From Winogradskyella luteola (GTDB taxonomy: Bacteria > Bacteroidota > Bacteroidia > Flavobacteriales > Flavobacteriaceae): DNA of 64,000 nt. The stretch lies in the NCBI RefSeq assembly GCF_019203985.1, contig NZ_JAGSPD010000003.1, forward strand, positions 186,001-250,000. Reading direction: 5' to 3'. The position numbers and the translations under genes are program-made. How positions within the stretch are numbered: the first letter of the stretch is position 1; each line of letters begins with the position of its first letter. Below are positions 1-8,828 of the stretch, piece by piece. The notes under the pieces were generated by a model. It made no database searches. It was not told the DNA's origin and saw only the letters and a list, made by a program, of their open reading frames with translations.

Positions 1-1
1 A

Positions 2-505
2 GAAGGCTATAAAGAATTTTTAAAAAATAATAAAGAAGCAAAAAAAGATACTCAACTACTTTTTATAGGATCAAATGAAGCTTTTAATGAATACTTAAAC
101 CACGAAAAGAATAATTTAGAACAATTATATGTAAGTAAGGGTTATGTACAATATAATGAGGTGCAGATTATGCAAATGAATGCTTCTATAAATGTTATAT
201 TGGAAGCTAAAGCCGAAATTAGTCCGTTTTTACCGGGAAAATTTCCACATTGTATTAAAGCAGATAAACCAATTTTGCATTTAGGCCCACAAATGAGTGA
301 AACATCTAGACTTTTAGGTGAGGATTACAAATACAAATCACAAATAGATGATACTCAAAAAATAGCTCAACATATTGAAGAGCTCTACCAAAAATGGAAA
401 AATGATAAGTATAATCACCTTAACAGACCTGACTTAGTTGATTATTTATCAATAAAAAATTTAAAAACCGTTATGAATTCTTTGTCCTCAGATGCAAGTA
501 GCTAA
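2..505 (+). CDS. Glycosyltransferase, C-terminal part (cut by window start)
   Basis: The reading frame is open from base 2, so this is the last 167 residues of a longer protein. The stretch PGKFPHCIKADKPIL, followed by GP and SETSRLL, resembles the nucleotide-sugar-binding end of GT-B glycosyltransferases of family GT4, where a sequence of the type PGK.PEY..AGKPIL is usual. It would transfer a sugar to the growing surface glycan on the cytoplasmic face of the membrane. Its last 14 bases overlap the next gene, as is common in this locus. Donor and acceptor cannot be read from the sequence. Confidence 0.7.
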   Translation, partial: EGYKEFLKNNKEAKKDTQLLFIGSNEAFNEYLNHEKNNLEQLYVSKGYVQYNEVQIMQMNASINVILEAKAEISPFLPGKFPHCIKADKPILHLGPQMSETSRLLGEDYKYKSQIDDTQKIAQHIEELYQKWKNDKYNHLNRPDLVDYLSIKNLKTVMNSLSSDASS

Positions 506-1091
506 AATCAGAAATAAAGTAAAGCACTTATATAACAAATACAGAAAGATTGTTATTACAAGATTTCATAGTATGAGGGGCACATCAGACAAGAACAGAT
601 GGAGTAAGAAAAAATCTTTATTTGAATCTTGGGATGAACGCACGCAGCTTTTAGCAAATGAGGTGCAACCAAATAGTAGGGTGATTGAGTTTGGAGCTGC
701 ACGTTTAGTTTTAGAAAAGATGTTACCAGAAGGATGTACTTATTATAACTCTGACATAGTTAAGAGAGATAATAGCACAATTGTGTTAGATTTAAATATA
801 GAATTACCAGTAATCGAAAGTGTAGATTATGTAATATTTAGTGGAGTATTGGAATATATATATAAAGTCGAAAGACTTTTAAAGCACCTTTCATCTTATA
901 CAGACTGCATAGTTTTTTCTTATGCGACTACAGATATGTTTCCTGATAATAAAGTTAGACATTACAACGGATGGGTAAGTGATTTAAGTCTAGAACAAAT
1001 AAAGAGTATAGGAACAGATTTAGGTTGGTATTGTGAGATTATTGGAACATGGAAAAATCAAACACTATTTAAATTTAGTAAAGGTTTATGA
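492..1091 (+). CDS. SAM-dependent methyltransferase-like protein
   Basis: A 199-residue protein with a class I methyltransferase pattern. A glycine-poor motif I (VIEFGAARLVLEKML) is followed by an acidic strand end (YNSDIV), then a strand and loop resembling motif IV (VDYVIFSGVLEYI). It is short for the family and its motif I is not canonical, so SAM binding is likely but not certain. It lies between two glycosyltransferases and overlaps both (14 bases upstream, 4 downstream), so it most likely modifies a sugar or a precursor of the surface glycan. The N-terminal 45 residues are basic and have no recognised domain. Confidence 0.6.
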   Translation: MQVAKIRNKVKHLYNKYRKIVITRFHSMRGTSDKNRWSKKKSLFESWDERTQLLANEVQPNSRVIEFGAARLVLEKMLPEGCTYYNSDIVKRDNSTIVLDLNIELPVIESVDYVIFSGVLEYIYKVERLLKHLSSYTDCIVFSYATTDMFPDNKVRHYNGWVSDLSLEQIKSIGTDLGWYCEIIGTWKNQTLFKFSKGL

Positions 1092-2182
1092 ATTCTAAGT
1101 ACACTATAATTTTTGCTTACAGAAACAGAGATTCTGAACGTGTAAAGTTGTCCTTAGAATCGTTGAGTAAACAAACCAATCTTAATTTTGAAGTTATTTT
1201 CGTTGATTATGGAAGTGATGAAAACTATGCAAAAGAAATTTATACCGTTGTTAATTCATTTCGTTTTGTATTATACCATTATATTTCACATTCTGGACTT
1301 CTGTGGAATAAATCCAAAGCACTTAATTATGGAATTAGCAATGCAAAAAATGAATATATATTATTAGCGGATGTCGATGTTTTATTCGCTTCAAATTTTG
1401 TCGAGACACTTAATGATTATAAAGACTCAGACAGTTTTACATTATTTAAAATTAATTATTTAGCTCAGGCTGTTCAATCATCTGATATTATAGAAAAACC
1501 TTTAGATAAATTAAAAATTTCGCATAGTGGAGATACCTTTGGCATAGGTTTATTCCCCAAGAAAGCTTTAGAAAGAGTTAGAGGATTGGATACTTTTTTC
1601 CATTTTTATGGATCCGAAGATGAGGATTTAAACTCAAGATTAGAAACGGCAGGTTACAAACAGAAAAGATGTAATGTTCCACTGCTATGGCATCAATGGC
1701 ATCCTACATACAACACGGAGAAGGAAATTTTAACCATAAACCCAAGATTATCTAATGTAAGGAGAATCAATCAGCGCCATTTTTTATGGCAAAAAGAAGA
1801 ACGTACCATTATTCCTAGTGATTCAGAAAATTGGGGAAAAGTATTTTTCAAAACAGATTTAGATATTCTTAATCGTCCTACAAGTTCAGTAACAATAGTA
1901 AACATTGAAGCTCATGTCATTCATTTTCTTAGACTTATTTTACCTTCATTGACAAATCATGTAGTTAAAGTGGTTTTTCTACAAGATGATTATTACAAAT
2001 CTTTGAAGTATAAATTAAAACATACATTAAATAAAGAGTCGCAACGCTATATTTCAATTAAGCAAGTGAACGACCTTATACTAGAAGAGATTATTTTTAA
2101 GTACAAAGATTATAATTATAAGTATGAAGTAGCTAAAAACCTAGAAACTATAATATTTACTATTGATCTAAATTCGAATTAA
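1088..2182 (+). CDS. Family 2 glycosyltransferase (galactosyltransferase-like)
   Basis: A 364-residue GT-A fold enzyme. It opens with the GT2 start (YTIIFAYRNRDSERVKLSLESL), has the strand FEVIFVDYGSD, and a DxD motif in LLADVDVLF for metal and nucleotide-sugar binding. The later GSEDEDLNSRL and HQWHP stretches match the acceptor-side motifs of the galactosyltransferase-type C-terminal subfamily. The last 120 residues are less conserved. It starts inside the stop of the previous gene (ATGA overlap) and its stop overlaps the next start, so it is translationally coupled. Substrate is unknown. Confidence 0.8.
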   Translation: MNSKYTIIFAYRNRDSERVKLSLESLSKQTNLNFEVIFVDYGSDENYAKEIYTVVNSFRFVLYHYISHSGLLWNKSKALNYGISNAKNEYILLADVDVLFASNFVETLNDYKDSDSFTLFKINYLAQAVQSSDIIEKPLDKLKISHSGDTFGIGLFPKKALERVRGLDTFFHFYGSEDEDLNSRLETAGYKQKRCNVPLLWHQWHPTYNTEKEILTINPRLSNVRRINQRHFLWQKEERTIIPSDSENWGKVFFKTDLDILNRPTSSVTIVNIEAHVIHFLRLILPSLTNHVVKVVFLQDDYYKSLKYKLKHTLNKESQRYISIKQVNDLILEEIIFKYKDYNYKYEVAKNLETIIFTIDLNSN

Positions 2183-2997
2183 TGAAAGGTAAAATAAGAT
2201 TGTTCTGGTGGAGTGAGGTCTTTTTGATGAATAAATCAAAAGAAAATTATGGTGATTTATTAGGTGCTCATTTAGTTGAAAAGATTTCAAAAAAAAAGGT
2301 CGAATTCACAAACCCGAAAAAACATAACCTTAAAGATTTATGGAGCCCAATTTATGTGACTATTGGTAGTATTCTAATGCACATAAACAAAAAATGCATT
2401 GTCTGGGGAAGTGGTATAATTAAAAATAATCAGCCAATTAAGCCAGCAAGATTTCTTGCTGTTAGAGGACCAGAAACAAGACGTGCATTAATACAGCAAG
2501 GGTACAATGTACCAGAAGTATATGGAGATCCCGCTCTATTGTTACCAAAATACTTTAGTCCTAAAGTTAAAAAAAAATACAAGCTAGGGATTATACCTCA
2601 TTATGTAGATTATCAATCAACTCTAGGTATGTACAAGAATAAAGAGGACATTTGTATTATAGATTTAATGACTAATGATATCGAAAAGACCACTACAGAA
2701 ATTTTAGAGTGTGAACGAATAATTTCCTCATCCCTACATGGTCTAATTGTTCCTCATGCATATCAAATACCTGCCGTTTGGGTACGTTTTTCAGATAAGT
2801 TGTTTGGTGATGATATAAAATTTAAAGACTATTTTGCATCAGTTGAAATTCCTTATTATGAAGTAGATAAGCAAAATAAACCCCTGACCAGCCATGAAAT
2901 AGATGGACTATTTAAAGATGTGACTGTGCTTCCCAAAGCGGATATAATAACTATGCTACAAGAAGGGTTGTTAAATTCGTGTCCTTTTATAGATTGA
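2182..2997 (+). CDS. Polysaccharide pyruvyl transferase family protein
   Basis: A 271-residue protein of the PF04230 type. These enzymes put pyruvate ketals on sugars, or act as related GT-B transferases. Seen here are the N-terminal NYGDLLGAHL (family form N.GD), VWGSGII, the RGPETRRAL motif, the YGDPALLLP motif, and near the end the SSLHGLIVPHAYQIP block, which is diagnostic of the family. It directly follows a GT2 gene with a one-base overlap. It is the last gene before a gap of about 130 bases and may end a first translational unit. The exact sugar acceptor is not deducible. Confidence 0.8.
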   Translation: MKGKIRLFWWSEVFLMNKSKENYGDLLGAHLVEKISKKKVEFTNPKKHNLKDLWSPIYVTIGSILMHINKKCIVWGSGIIKNNQPIKPARFLAVRGPETRRALIQQGYNVPEVYGDPALLLPKYFSPKVKKKYKLGIIPHYVDYQSTLGMYKNKEDICIIDLMTNDIEKTTTEILECERIISSSLHGLIVPHAYQIPAVWVRFSDKLFGDDIKFKDYFASVEIPYYEVDKQNKPLTSHEIDGLFKDVTVLPKADIITMLQEGLLNSCPFID

Positions 2998-3090
2998 TTT
3001 ACTAAAATTCTGTTTCCGCACTATTTTAAAATGAATTCAATACATAAGCTAAATTTAGGTAATTTGCAGTAATAAAATGTCTCGTAGAAA

Positions 3091-3108
3091 TTAATGAAAC
3101 ATCATTAA
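3091..3108. promoter_or_regulatory. Perfect dyad upstream of the FkbM-type gene
   Basis: TTAATGA and TCATTAA form perfect 7-base arms around a 4-base spacer, 23 bases before the ATG at 3132. It lies in the only gap over 100 bases in the first 23 kb, so it could be an operator or a small RNA hairpin. The arm spacing differs from that of the Fnr-like sites further along. No matching protein can be named. Confidence 0.35.
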
Positions 3109-3131
3109 GACATTACAATTGAATTTAAAGA

Positions 3132-3872
3132 ATGAAACCAAAAAAAATTCTTAAAAATACGTTTAAAACTCTTGGTTATGACCTTGTCCGTTTAGATGGT
3201 GGCCTTGGATACGGAAGTGCTGAAAACGAACTTTTAAAATTGATAAAGGAGGCCAATGTTGACTTAATATTAGATATAGGAGCAAATAAAGGACAATTTG
3301 GTAAGGCCATGTTTAATTTTGGTTACTCTGGTAGAATACTATCTTTTGAGCCATTGACTAAGATGTACAAAGTGTTAGTTGAAGAATCAAAAAAATATTC
3401 AAATTGGTCTGTGTACGAGCAATGCGCAATAGGAGACAAAGAAACCGTAACAACGATAAACATCTCCAATCTGGTTGGTAACAGTTCTGTTTTACCAATA
3501 AAATCAACAAAATATAATGTAGGCAATAGCCATTACATTGAAAAGGAAGACGTAAAGCAAATAACCCTTACAACTTTAAATGAAAATAAGAACGTAACTA
3601 ATGCGGAGAATATCTTTATAAAAATGGATGTTCAAGGTTTTGAGCATTATATATTAAACACCCTAAAAGATGTTAATTACAATATTGTTGGGTTTTATAT
3701 TGAGATGTCCTTAGTAAAACTGTATGATGGACAAGAAGACTATTTATACATCTGTAATTTGCTAAAGAAATTAGGCTATGATTTGGTTTATATAATTCCA
3801 GAAAGCATAAGAAACCAAAGAATGATTCAGTGCAATGGTGTTTTTTTACATAATTCATTAAGCTATAAATAA
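3132..3872 (+). CDS. FkbM family methyltransferase
   Basis: A 246-residue class I SAM methyltransferase. LILDIGANKGQFG is a clear motif I, LSFEPL is the acidic motif II end, and IFIKMDVQGFEHYIL is the FkbM signature stretch (usual form IKiDvqG.E). The family O-methylates sugars and polyketides, and in glycan loci it is thought to methylate hydroxyl groups of a sugar residue. The start is an ATG after a gap of about 130 bases that contains a perfect dyad, so transcription may restart here. It is followed six bases later by neuA. Confidence 0.85.
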   Translation: MKPKKILKNTFKTLGYDLVRLDGGLGYGSAENELLKLIKEANVDLILDIGANKGQFGKAMFNFGYSGRILSFEPLTKMYKVLVEESKKYSNWSVYEQCAIGDKETVTTINISNLVGNSSVLPIKSTKYNVGNSHYIEKEDVKQITLTTLNENKNVTNAENIFIKMDVQGFEHYILNTLKDVNYNIVGFYIEMSLVKLYDGQEDYLYICNLLKKLGYDLVYIIPESIRNQRMIQCNGVFLHNSLSYK

Positions 3873-3878
3873 TAAAAA

Positions 3879-4550
3879 TTGAGTAAGACATTAACCATTA
3901 TTCCTGCGAGAAGAGGTTCTAAAAGAATTCCAAGAAAGAATTTAAGAAAACTAAACGGCCTTTCACTTATTGAGCATAGTATTATCTATGCGCAGAACAA
4001 TATAGAGTATACTCAACACATATGTATCTCAACAGACGATTCAGAAATATTAAAAGTTGCAAAAAAATATAATGTAGATGTAGTAAAAAGGCCTAAGGAA
4101 CTTTCAGGAGACTTGGCAACAACAGTTTCTGCTATAAAGCATGTGCTTCAAACATTAGATAATAATTACGAAAACGTGGTTCTTTTACAACCTACAAACC
4201 CTTTAAGGCCCAAAAATTTATTAAAGGAGGCCTATGGAATATATAGTAAATCAAAAAGTGATAGTTTAATTACCGTAAGTAAAAATGATAAAAAACTGGG
4301 CAAAATCACAGATGGTAAGTATATTCCCTATAGTTATAAAATGGGGCAACGTAGTCAGGACATAGATCCTTTGTATTTTGAAAATGGACTTCTGTATATT
4401 ACCAAAGCATCATTAATTTTAGAAGATAAAATACTTAGTGATAGCAACATTGCATTTATAGTTGACCACCCATATTCGTTAGTAGATATTGATGAAGAAG
4501 ATGATTTTAAGTTCGCAGAGTTCGTGTTAAATAATTACCCTAATGAGTAA
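3879..4550 (+). CDS. neuA: CMP-sialic acid synthetase (acylneuraminate cytidylyltransferase)
   Basis: A 223-residue cytidylyltransferase that would activate a nonulosonic acid with CTP to give the CMP-sugar donor. The N-terminal IIPARRGSKRIPRKNL is the CTP-binding signature of the family. ISTDDSEI, VVLLQPTNPLR and the late VDIDEEDDF stretch (metal-binding acidic residues) are all in the usual order. Length is normal. The start is TTG: no ATG is available upstream in frame after the previous stop, and the signature begins at residue 7. It sits with neuB and neuC, which supports a sialic-type substrate. Confidence 0.88.
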   Translation: MSKTLTIIPARRGSKRIPRKNLRKLNGLSLIEHSIIYAQNNIEYTQHICISTDDSEILKVAKKYNVDVVKRPKELSGDLATTVSAIKHVLQTLDNNYENVVLLQPTNPLRPKNLLKEAYGIYSKSKSDSLITVSKNDKKLGKITDGKYIPYSYKMGQRSQDIDPLYFENGLLYITKASLILEDKILSDSNIAFIVDHPYSLVDIDEEDDFKFAEFVLNNYPNE

Positions 4551-4598
4551 ATCTATAACAAAACGTATTATTTTTCGAATTAGAAGATATAGAAGAAA

Positions 4599-5642
4599 AT
4601 GAATAATCCTTTTATCACAATAGCTGGCCGTAAAATTGGTGCTGACTATTCACCTTTAGTTATTGCCGAAATAGGCATTAATCATGAAGGTTCTTTAAAA
4701 GTTGCCAAAGAAATGGTGGACGCAGCGAAAAGAGCAGGAGTTGAGGTTGTAAAACACCAAACCCATATTGTTGAAGATGAAATGAGTCCAGCGGCAAAAA
4801 AAGTTATACCTGGAAACGCTAAAGTGTCCATATACGAAATAATGGAGCGTTGTGCGCTCAATGAAAAAGACGAAAGAGCACTAAAGGTATATGTAGAAGA
4901 AAAAGGTATGATTTTTATCTCTACTCCTTTTTCGAGAGCGGCAGCCAATAGATTACAGGCTATGAATGTTGAAGCCTACAAAATTGGCTCAGGCGAATGT
5001 AATAATTATCCCTTGTTGGAGCACATTGCCTCCTTTGGAAAGCCTATTATTTTAAGTACGGGAATGAATACAATAGAAAGTGTTAAGAAAGCAGTATCTA
5101 TATTTAATGCTCGTAGCGTTCCTGTAGCTTTGTTGCATACTACAAATTTGTATCCAACACCTTCACATTTAGTACGTTTTGGTGCTATGCAAGAACTGCA
5201 TAGGGCTTTTCCAGATAAAGTATTTGGCTTAAGCGATCACACTTTAAATAATAATGCTTGTTTGGGAGCCGTTGCTCTAGGTGCTTCAATTTTAGAACGG
5301 CATTTTACAGATCATAAAAAACGTACTGGTCCAGACATTGTCTGTAGTATGGATGAAAACGATTGTAAATTACTTATTGAAGGAAGCAAAGAGATATGGC
5401 AAATGAGAGGAGGGACAAAAGCCCCCGCAAAAGAAGAGAAAGTAACCATTGATTTTGCCTTTGCCACAGTTTGCAGTATCAGTGATATTAAAAAAGGAGA
5501 GAAGTTAACAAATGACAATATTTGGGTTAAACGGCCTGGTACGGGTAAGATATTGGCAGAGCACTATAAAAATGTTTTAGGTAAAACAGCTATTAAGAAT
5601 ATTAAAACAGGTACACATCTGGACTATAGCGATTTTGAGTAA
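4599..5642 (+). CDS. neuB: N-acetylneuraminate synthase
   Basis: A 347-residue PEP-dependent synthase that condenses N-acetylmannosamine (or a related amino sugar) with phosphoenolpyruvate to a nonulosonic acid. The TIM-barrel part runs to about residue 270 with [36 protein letters not shown] and GLSDHT, all typical of NeuB. A C-terminal SAF (antifreeze-like) domain follows, with [18 protein letters not shown]. The neighbouring neuC makes ManNAc and neuA activates the product. No legionaminic or pseudaminic acid accessory genes are in this window, so Neu5Ac is the simplest product, but a modified nonulosonate is possible. Confidence 0.9.
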   Translation: MNNPFITIAGRKIGADYSPLVIAEIGINHEGSLKVAKEMVDAAKRAGVEVVKHQTHIVEDEMSPAAKKVIPGNAKVSIYEIMERCALNEKDERALKVYVEEKGMIFISTPFSRAAANRLQAMNVEAYKIGSGECNNYPLLEHIASFGKPIILSTGMNTIESVKKAVSIFNARSVPVALLHTTNLYPTPSHLVRFGAMQELHRAFPDKVFGLSDHTLNNNACLGAVALGASILERHFTDHKKRTGPDIVCSMDENDCKLLIEGSKEIWQMRGGTKAPAKEEKVTIDFAFATVCSISDIKKGEKLTNDNIWVKRPGTGKILAEHYKNVLGKTAIKNIKTGTHLDYSDFE

Positions 5643-6301
5643 TGAAGAAACTATATCAATTAGAGAAGAAATTTGAATACGAAAATGGGTTTTATGCTAC
5701 AGCTGACCCTTCAAGATTCAGTAAATTTATAACGCATTTAGAACTCTTTAGACAAACCAGTAATATTCGAGGTGAAATTATGGAGTTCGGTATTTTTAAA
5801 GGCAACTCTTTCTTTAGATGGGTGAAATTTAGAGATTTGTTAGAACAGACGGCGAGCAGAAAAATTATCGGTTTCGATATTTTTGGTGATTTTCCTGAAG
5901 CAAACTTCAAAGATGACAAAGAAAAGAGAGATGCCTTTGTAGCAGAAACCAATGGAGGTAAAAGTATTTCTTATGAAGAGATAACTGATTTGTTGGCCAA
6001 ACAAAACCTCAATAAAAATATTGAAATAATAAAAGGAGATATATTGATTACCTTAGACCAATACCTCAATAAAAATCCTCACTTAAAGTTGTCTCTTCTT
6101 CATATTGACGTAGATTTGTACGAACCTTCCAAGTTAATTCTAGAAAAATTGTACAGTAGAGTCACTAAAGGTGGAATTATTATTTTAGATGATTATGGTG
6201 CTTTTGCTGGCACAAATAAAGCTGTTGACGATTTTTTTGAAAATAAAGTCGAAGTAAGGAAGTTACCGTATTCTCATGCTATTTCATACATAGTTAAGTA
6301 A
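5642..6301 (+). CDS. TylF/MycF-type SAM methyltransferase
   Basis: A 219-residue methyltransferase of the TylF type (macrocin O-methyltransferase-like). Seen are IMEFGIFKGNSF (motif I in the variant used by this family), IGFDIFGDFPE, a DVDLYEPS strand that supplies metal-binding acids, and IILDDYGAFAGTNKAVDDF, the metal-binding and catalytic end of the family. Such enzymes methylate sugar hydroxyls in a metal-dependent way. Its start overlaps the neuB stop by one base and neuC follows two bases later. The placement between neuB and neuC suggests it acts on the nonulosonic acid or a sugar attached to it. That is inference. Confidence 0.8.
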   Translation: MKKLYQLEKKFEYENGFYATADPSRFSKFITHLELFRQTSNIRGEIMEFGIFKGNSFFRWVKFRDLLEQTASRKIIGFDIFGDFPEANFKDDKEKRDAFVAETNGGKSISYEEITDLLAKQNLNKNIEIIKGDILITLDQYLNKNPHLKLSLLHIDVDLYEPSKLILEKLYSRVTKGGIIILDDYGAFAGTNKAVDDFFENKVEVRKLPYSHAISYIVK

Positions 6302-6302
6302 G

Positions 6303-7424
6303 ATGAAAAAAATAGTATTTCTTACTGGGACTAGAGCTGATTTTGGAAAGTTGAAGCCTTTAATGGCTATTCTTCAAGACAATACATCTTTTATACCTCA
6401 TATATTTGTTACGGGCATGCACTTACAAACATTGTATGGCTATACCCTGATTGAAATCCAAAAAAGTGGATTCAAAAATATTCATGAGTTCAAGAATCAT
6501 GGTAAGGATATACCGATGGATCTTACCTTGGCAAAGACAATTGAAGGGTTTTCCCAGTATATTAACCAACTAAAACCAGACTTAATAGTAGTACACGGTG
6601 ACCGTGTAGAAGCACTAGCTGGTGCTATAGTTGGTTCTCTTAACAATATATTGGTTGCACATATTGAAGGCGGTGAGGTATCGGGTACTATTGATGAGTT
6701 ATTGAGGCATGCTACTAGCAAGATGAGTCATATACATTTTGTGTCTAACGATTTGGCGAAAAAAAGACTTTTGCAAATGGGAGAGATGCCAGAATCTGTT
6801 TTCACAATAGGCTCTCCTGATATAGACATTATGTTTTCTGATAACCTTCCATCACTAAAAATAGCCAAAACATATTACGACATAGAATTTAAGGATTATG
6901 CTATAGCCATGTTTCATCCAGTCACTACTGAGATGGATTCTTTAGATGAACAAATTTCTAATTATATCCAGGCTCTGACAAAGAGTGGTGATAATTACGT
7001 TGTGATATATCCCAATAATGATATGGGTAGTAATATAATATTGAAAGCCTTCGAGGTTATAAAAACCAATCCGAGGTTTAGAGTTTTTCCTTCCCTTAGG
7101 TTTGAGTATTTCTTAGTTCTTTTAAAATATTCTAAATACATTATTGGCAATAGTAGTGCGGGTATTAGGGAAGCTCCTTATTACGGAGTGCCAACAATAA
7201 ATATTGGCACACGTCAGCGTAACAGAAGCCTAAATAAAAATATAATCAATATAAAAAGTGAAGAAGGTTTGATTATAGAATCCATAAAAAAGATAAAATG
7301 TCAGTCTAATGAAGCTATTGGTAAATTTGGAAAGGGCAATAGTGCTAAACTGTTCTTAAAATCATTAGAAACCAAGGCTTTTTGGAGAATTAATCATCAA
7401 AAACAGTTCGTTGACAAAAACTAA
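6303..7424 (+). CDS. neuC: UDP-N-acetylglucosamine 2-epimerase (hydrolysing)
   Basis: A 373-residue epimerase that converts UDP-GlcNAc to ManNAc and UDP, the first step of sialic acid synthesis. The opening KKIVFLTGTRADFGKLKPL is the hydrolysing-type signature (GTRADFGKL), followed by VHGDRVEALAGA, HIEGGEVSGTIDELLRHA and YIIGNSSAGIREAPYYGVP, all in normal order. Length is normal. HIEGGEVSGTIDE is typical of NeuC/LegG rather than the non-hydrolysing WecB. It completes a neuABC set, although the order here is neuA-neuB-methyltransferase-neuC. Its end overlaps the next gene by 14 bases. Confidence 0.9.
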   Translation: MKKIVFLTGTRADFGKLKPLMAILQDNTSFIPHIFVTGMHLQTLYGYTLIEIQKSGFKNIHEFKNHGKDIPMDLTLAKTIEGFSQYINQLKPDLIVVHGDRVEALAGAIVGSLNNILVAHIEGGEVSGTIDELLRHATSKMSHIHFVSNDLAKKRLLQMGEMPESVFTIGSPDIDIMFSDNLPSLKIAKTYYDIEFKDYAIAMFHPVTTEMDSLDEQISNYIQALTKSGDNYVVIYPNNDMGSNIILKAFEVIKTNPRFRVFPSLRFEYFLVLLKYSKYIIGNSSAGIREAPYYGVPTINIGTRQRNRSLNKNIINIKSEEGLIIESIKKIKCQSNEAIGKFGKGNSAKLFLKSLETKAFWRINHQKQFVDKN

Positions 7425-8805
7425 ACCTAAAATATTCGTAGTTATTTCAGATGGTGTAAGCCTGCGTAATTTTGTATATTCAAACTTTTATCATCTTGCC
7501 GATAAAAGGGGATATGATGTTTACTTCTTAAATACTACTGTATTTGAATTAAGTGAATTGGGTTTAAATGAAATTAGAATCAATTCAAAAACTCACCCAA
7601 TAACTAACATTTTGAAAAATGTTAGAAAGCATATTGAATTAAGACGTTTTAAAAAACGCTTCAAAGATAATATTTATTTAGAATACCTTTTTCCTCTTCC
7701 CTTTAAAGGAATTAAAAATAGTATTAAAAGCAGTGCCACCAAGCTATTGGTAGCTATGCTTAACAGTGAAATTGGTCTGGTTAAAGTTCGTAGATGGATT
7801 AAGAATTTAGAATCTAAAACCCAGACCCACAAAGATTGTCTCAAAATCTTTAAAGAGTATCAGCCTATTTTGGTGTACAACACAAGTCAAAGAGCTGTTT
7901 CATCAATAGCTTTAGTACAAGCAGCAAAACAGATGAAAATTCCCACTCTAGGGTTTATTTACTCATGGGACAATCTGCCAAAAGCAACTTTAGACGTAGA
8001 AACTGATTATTACCACGTGTGGAGTGAGCATATGAAAGCTGAACTCTTAAGATATCATAATTTCATTGGAGAAGACAAAATCACCGTTACTGGCACACCT
8101 CAATTTGAACCTCATTTTAATAAAGAAAAACTATTATCTAGAGAAGATTTTATTGCAAATTACAGACTCAACCCCAATGTGGATTATATTTGTTTCAGTG
8201 GTGATGATATTACAACATCTCCCAAAGATCCAATATATTTGAGAGATTTAGCAGAAGCTGTTAAGCAATTAAATAATGAAGGAAAAAATATCGAAATAAT
8301 ATTTAGACGGTGTCCTGTTGATATTTCAGATAGGTACAATTCCGTAATTAAGGAGTATGGTACTATCATCCATGCTATAGAGCCTGTTTGGAAACCACTT
8401 GGTAAAGTTTGGGATGCTATTTTACCAGCAGAGGAGGATGCTTTATTGTTGGCCAATATAGCAAAACATTGCAAGCTTGTTGTTAATTTGGGATCTTCAA
8501 TGGTTTTTGATTTTGCTGCTCATAATAAACCGTGTGCTTATTTTAACTATAATTATTTAAATCCAGGCAATACTGAAGAGAAAGGCGTTTTTGTGTACGA
8601 TTATATTCATTTTAAGTCAATGCCATCTCAAAGTGCAGTATTTTGGATCGACTCAAAAAAGGAATTTAGGGAAGTTCTTTTAAAAGCACTTCAAAGTCCA
8701 AAAACTCAAGTTGACTCGGCAAAGCAATGGTTTAAAAAGATAAATCAATACCCTTTTGAAAAAGCTTCTGATAGGATTTTGGAAGACATCTCAAATCATT
8801 TATAA
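7411..8805 (+). CDS. Putative GT-B type glycan transferase, family not recognised
   Basis: A 464-residue soluble protein that I cannot place with confidence. It starts with a strand (KIFVVISDGVSLRNF) typical of GT-B folds. In the middle it has IPTLGFIYSWDNLPKA and YYHVWSEHMKAEL, then VTGTPQFEPHF, a pattern seen in transferases related to CDP-glycerol glycerophosphotransferases and in 'surface carbohydrate biosynthesis' proteins. The late VVNLGSSMVFDFAAHNKPCAYFNYN fits the nucleotide-binding C-terminal half. The start is a TTG inside the end of neuC. It is probably a glycosyl- or polyol-phosphate transferase acting just after sialic acid activation. The function is inferred from context. Confidence 0.5.
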   Translation: MTKTKPKIFVVISDGVSLRNFVYSNFYHLADKRGYDVYFLNTTVFELSELGLNEIRINSKTHPITNILKNVRKHIELRRFKKRFKDNIYLEYLFPLPFKGIKNSIKSSATKLLVAMLNSEIGLVKVRRWIKNLESKTQTHKDCLKIFKEYQPILVYNTSQRAVSSIALVQAAKQMKIPTLGFIYSWDNLPKATLDVETDYYHVWSEHMKAELLRYHNFIGEDKITVTGTPQFEPHFNKEKLLSREDFIANYRLNPNVDYICFSGDDITTSPKDPIYLRDLAEAVKQLNNEGKNIEIIFRRCPVDISDRYNSVIKEYGTIIHAIEPVWKPLGKVWDAILPAEEDALLLANIAKHCKLVVNLGSSMVFDFAAHNKPCAYFNYNYLNPGNTEEKGVFVYDYIHFKSMPSQSAVFWIDSKKEFREVLLKALQSPKTQVDSAKQWFKKINQYPFEKASDRILEDISNHL

Positions 8806-8828
8806 GACGAGAAAGTAACAGAAGATAT

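Noticed and set aside
3091-3108. The dyad at 3091 as a fourth Fnr-like site
   Set aside because: Its TGA and TCA are four bases apart, whereas the Fnr-like sites have six between TGA and TCA. No -7 box lies at the right distance.
4599-7424. Assignment of the neu genes to pseudaminic or legionaminic acid
   Set aside because: No dehydratase, aminotransferase or acetyltransferase genes for those pathways are in the window. It remains possible that they lie outside.
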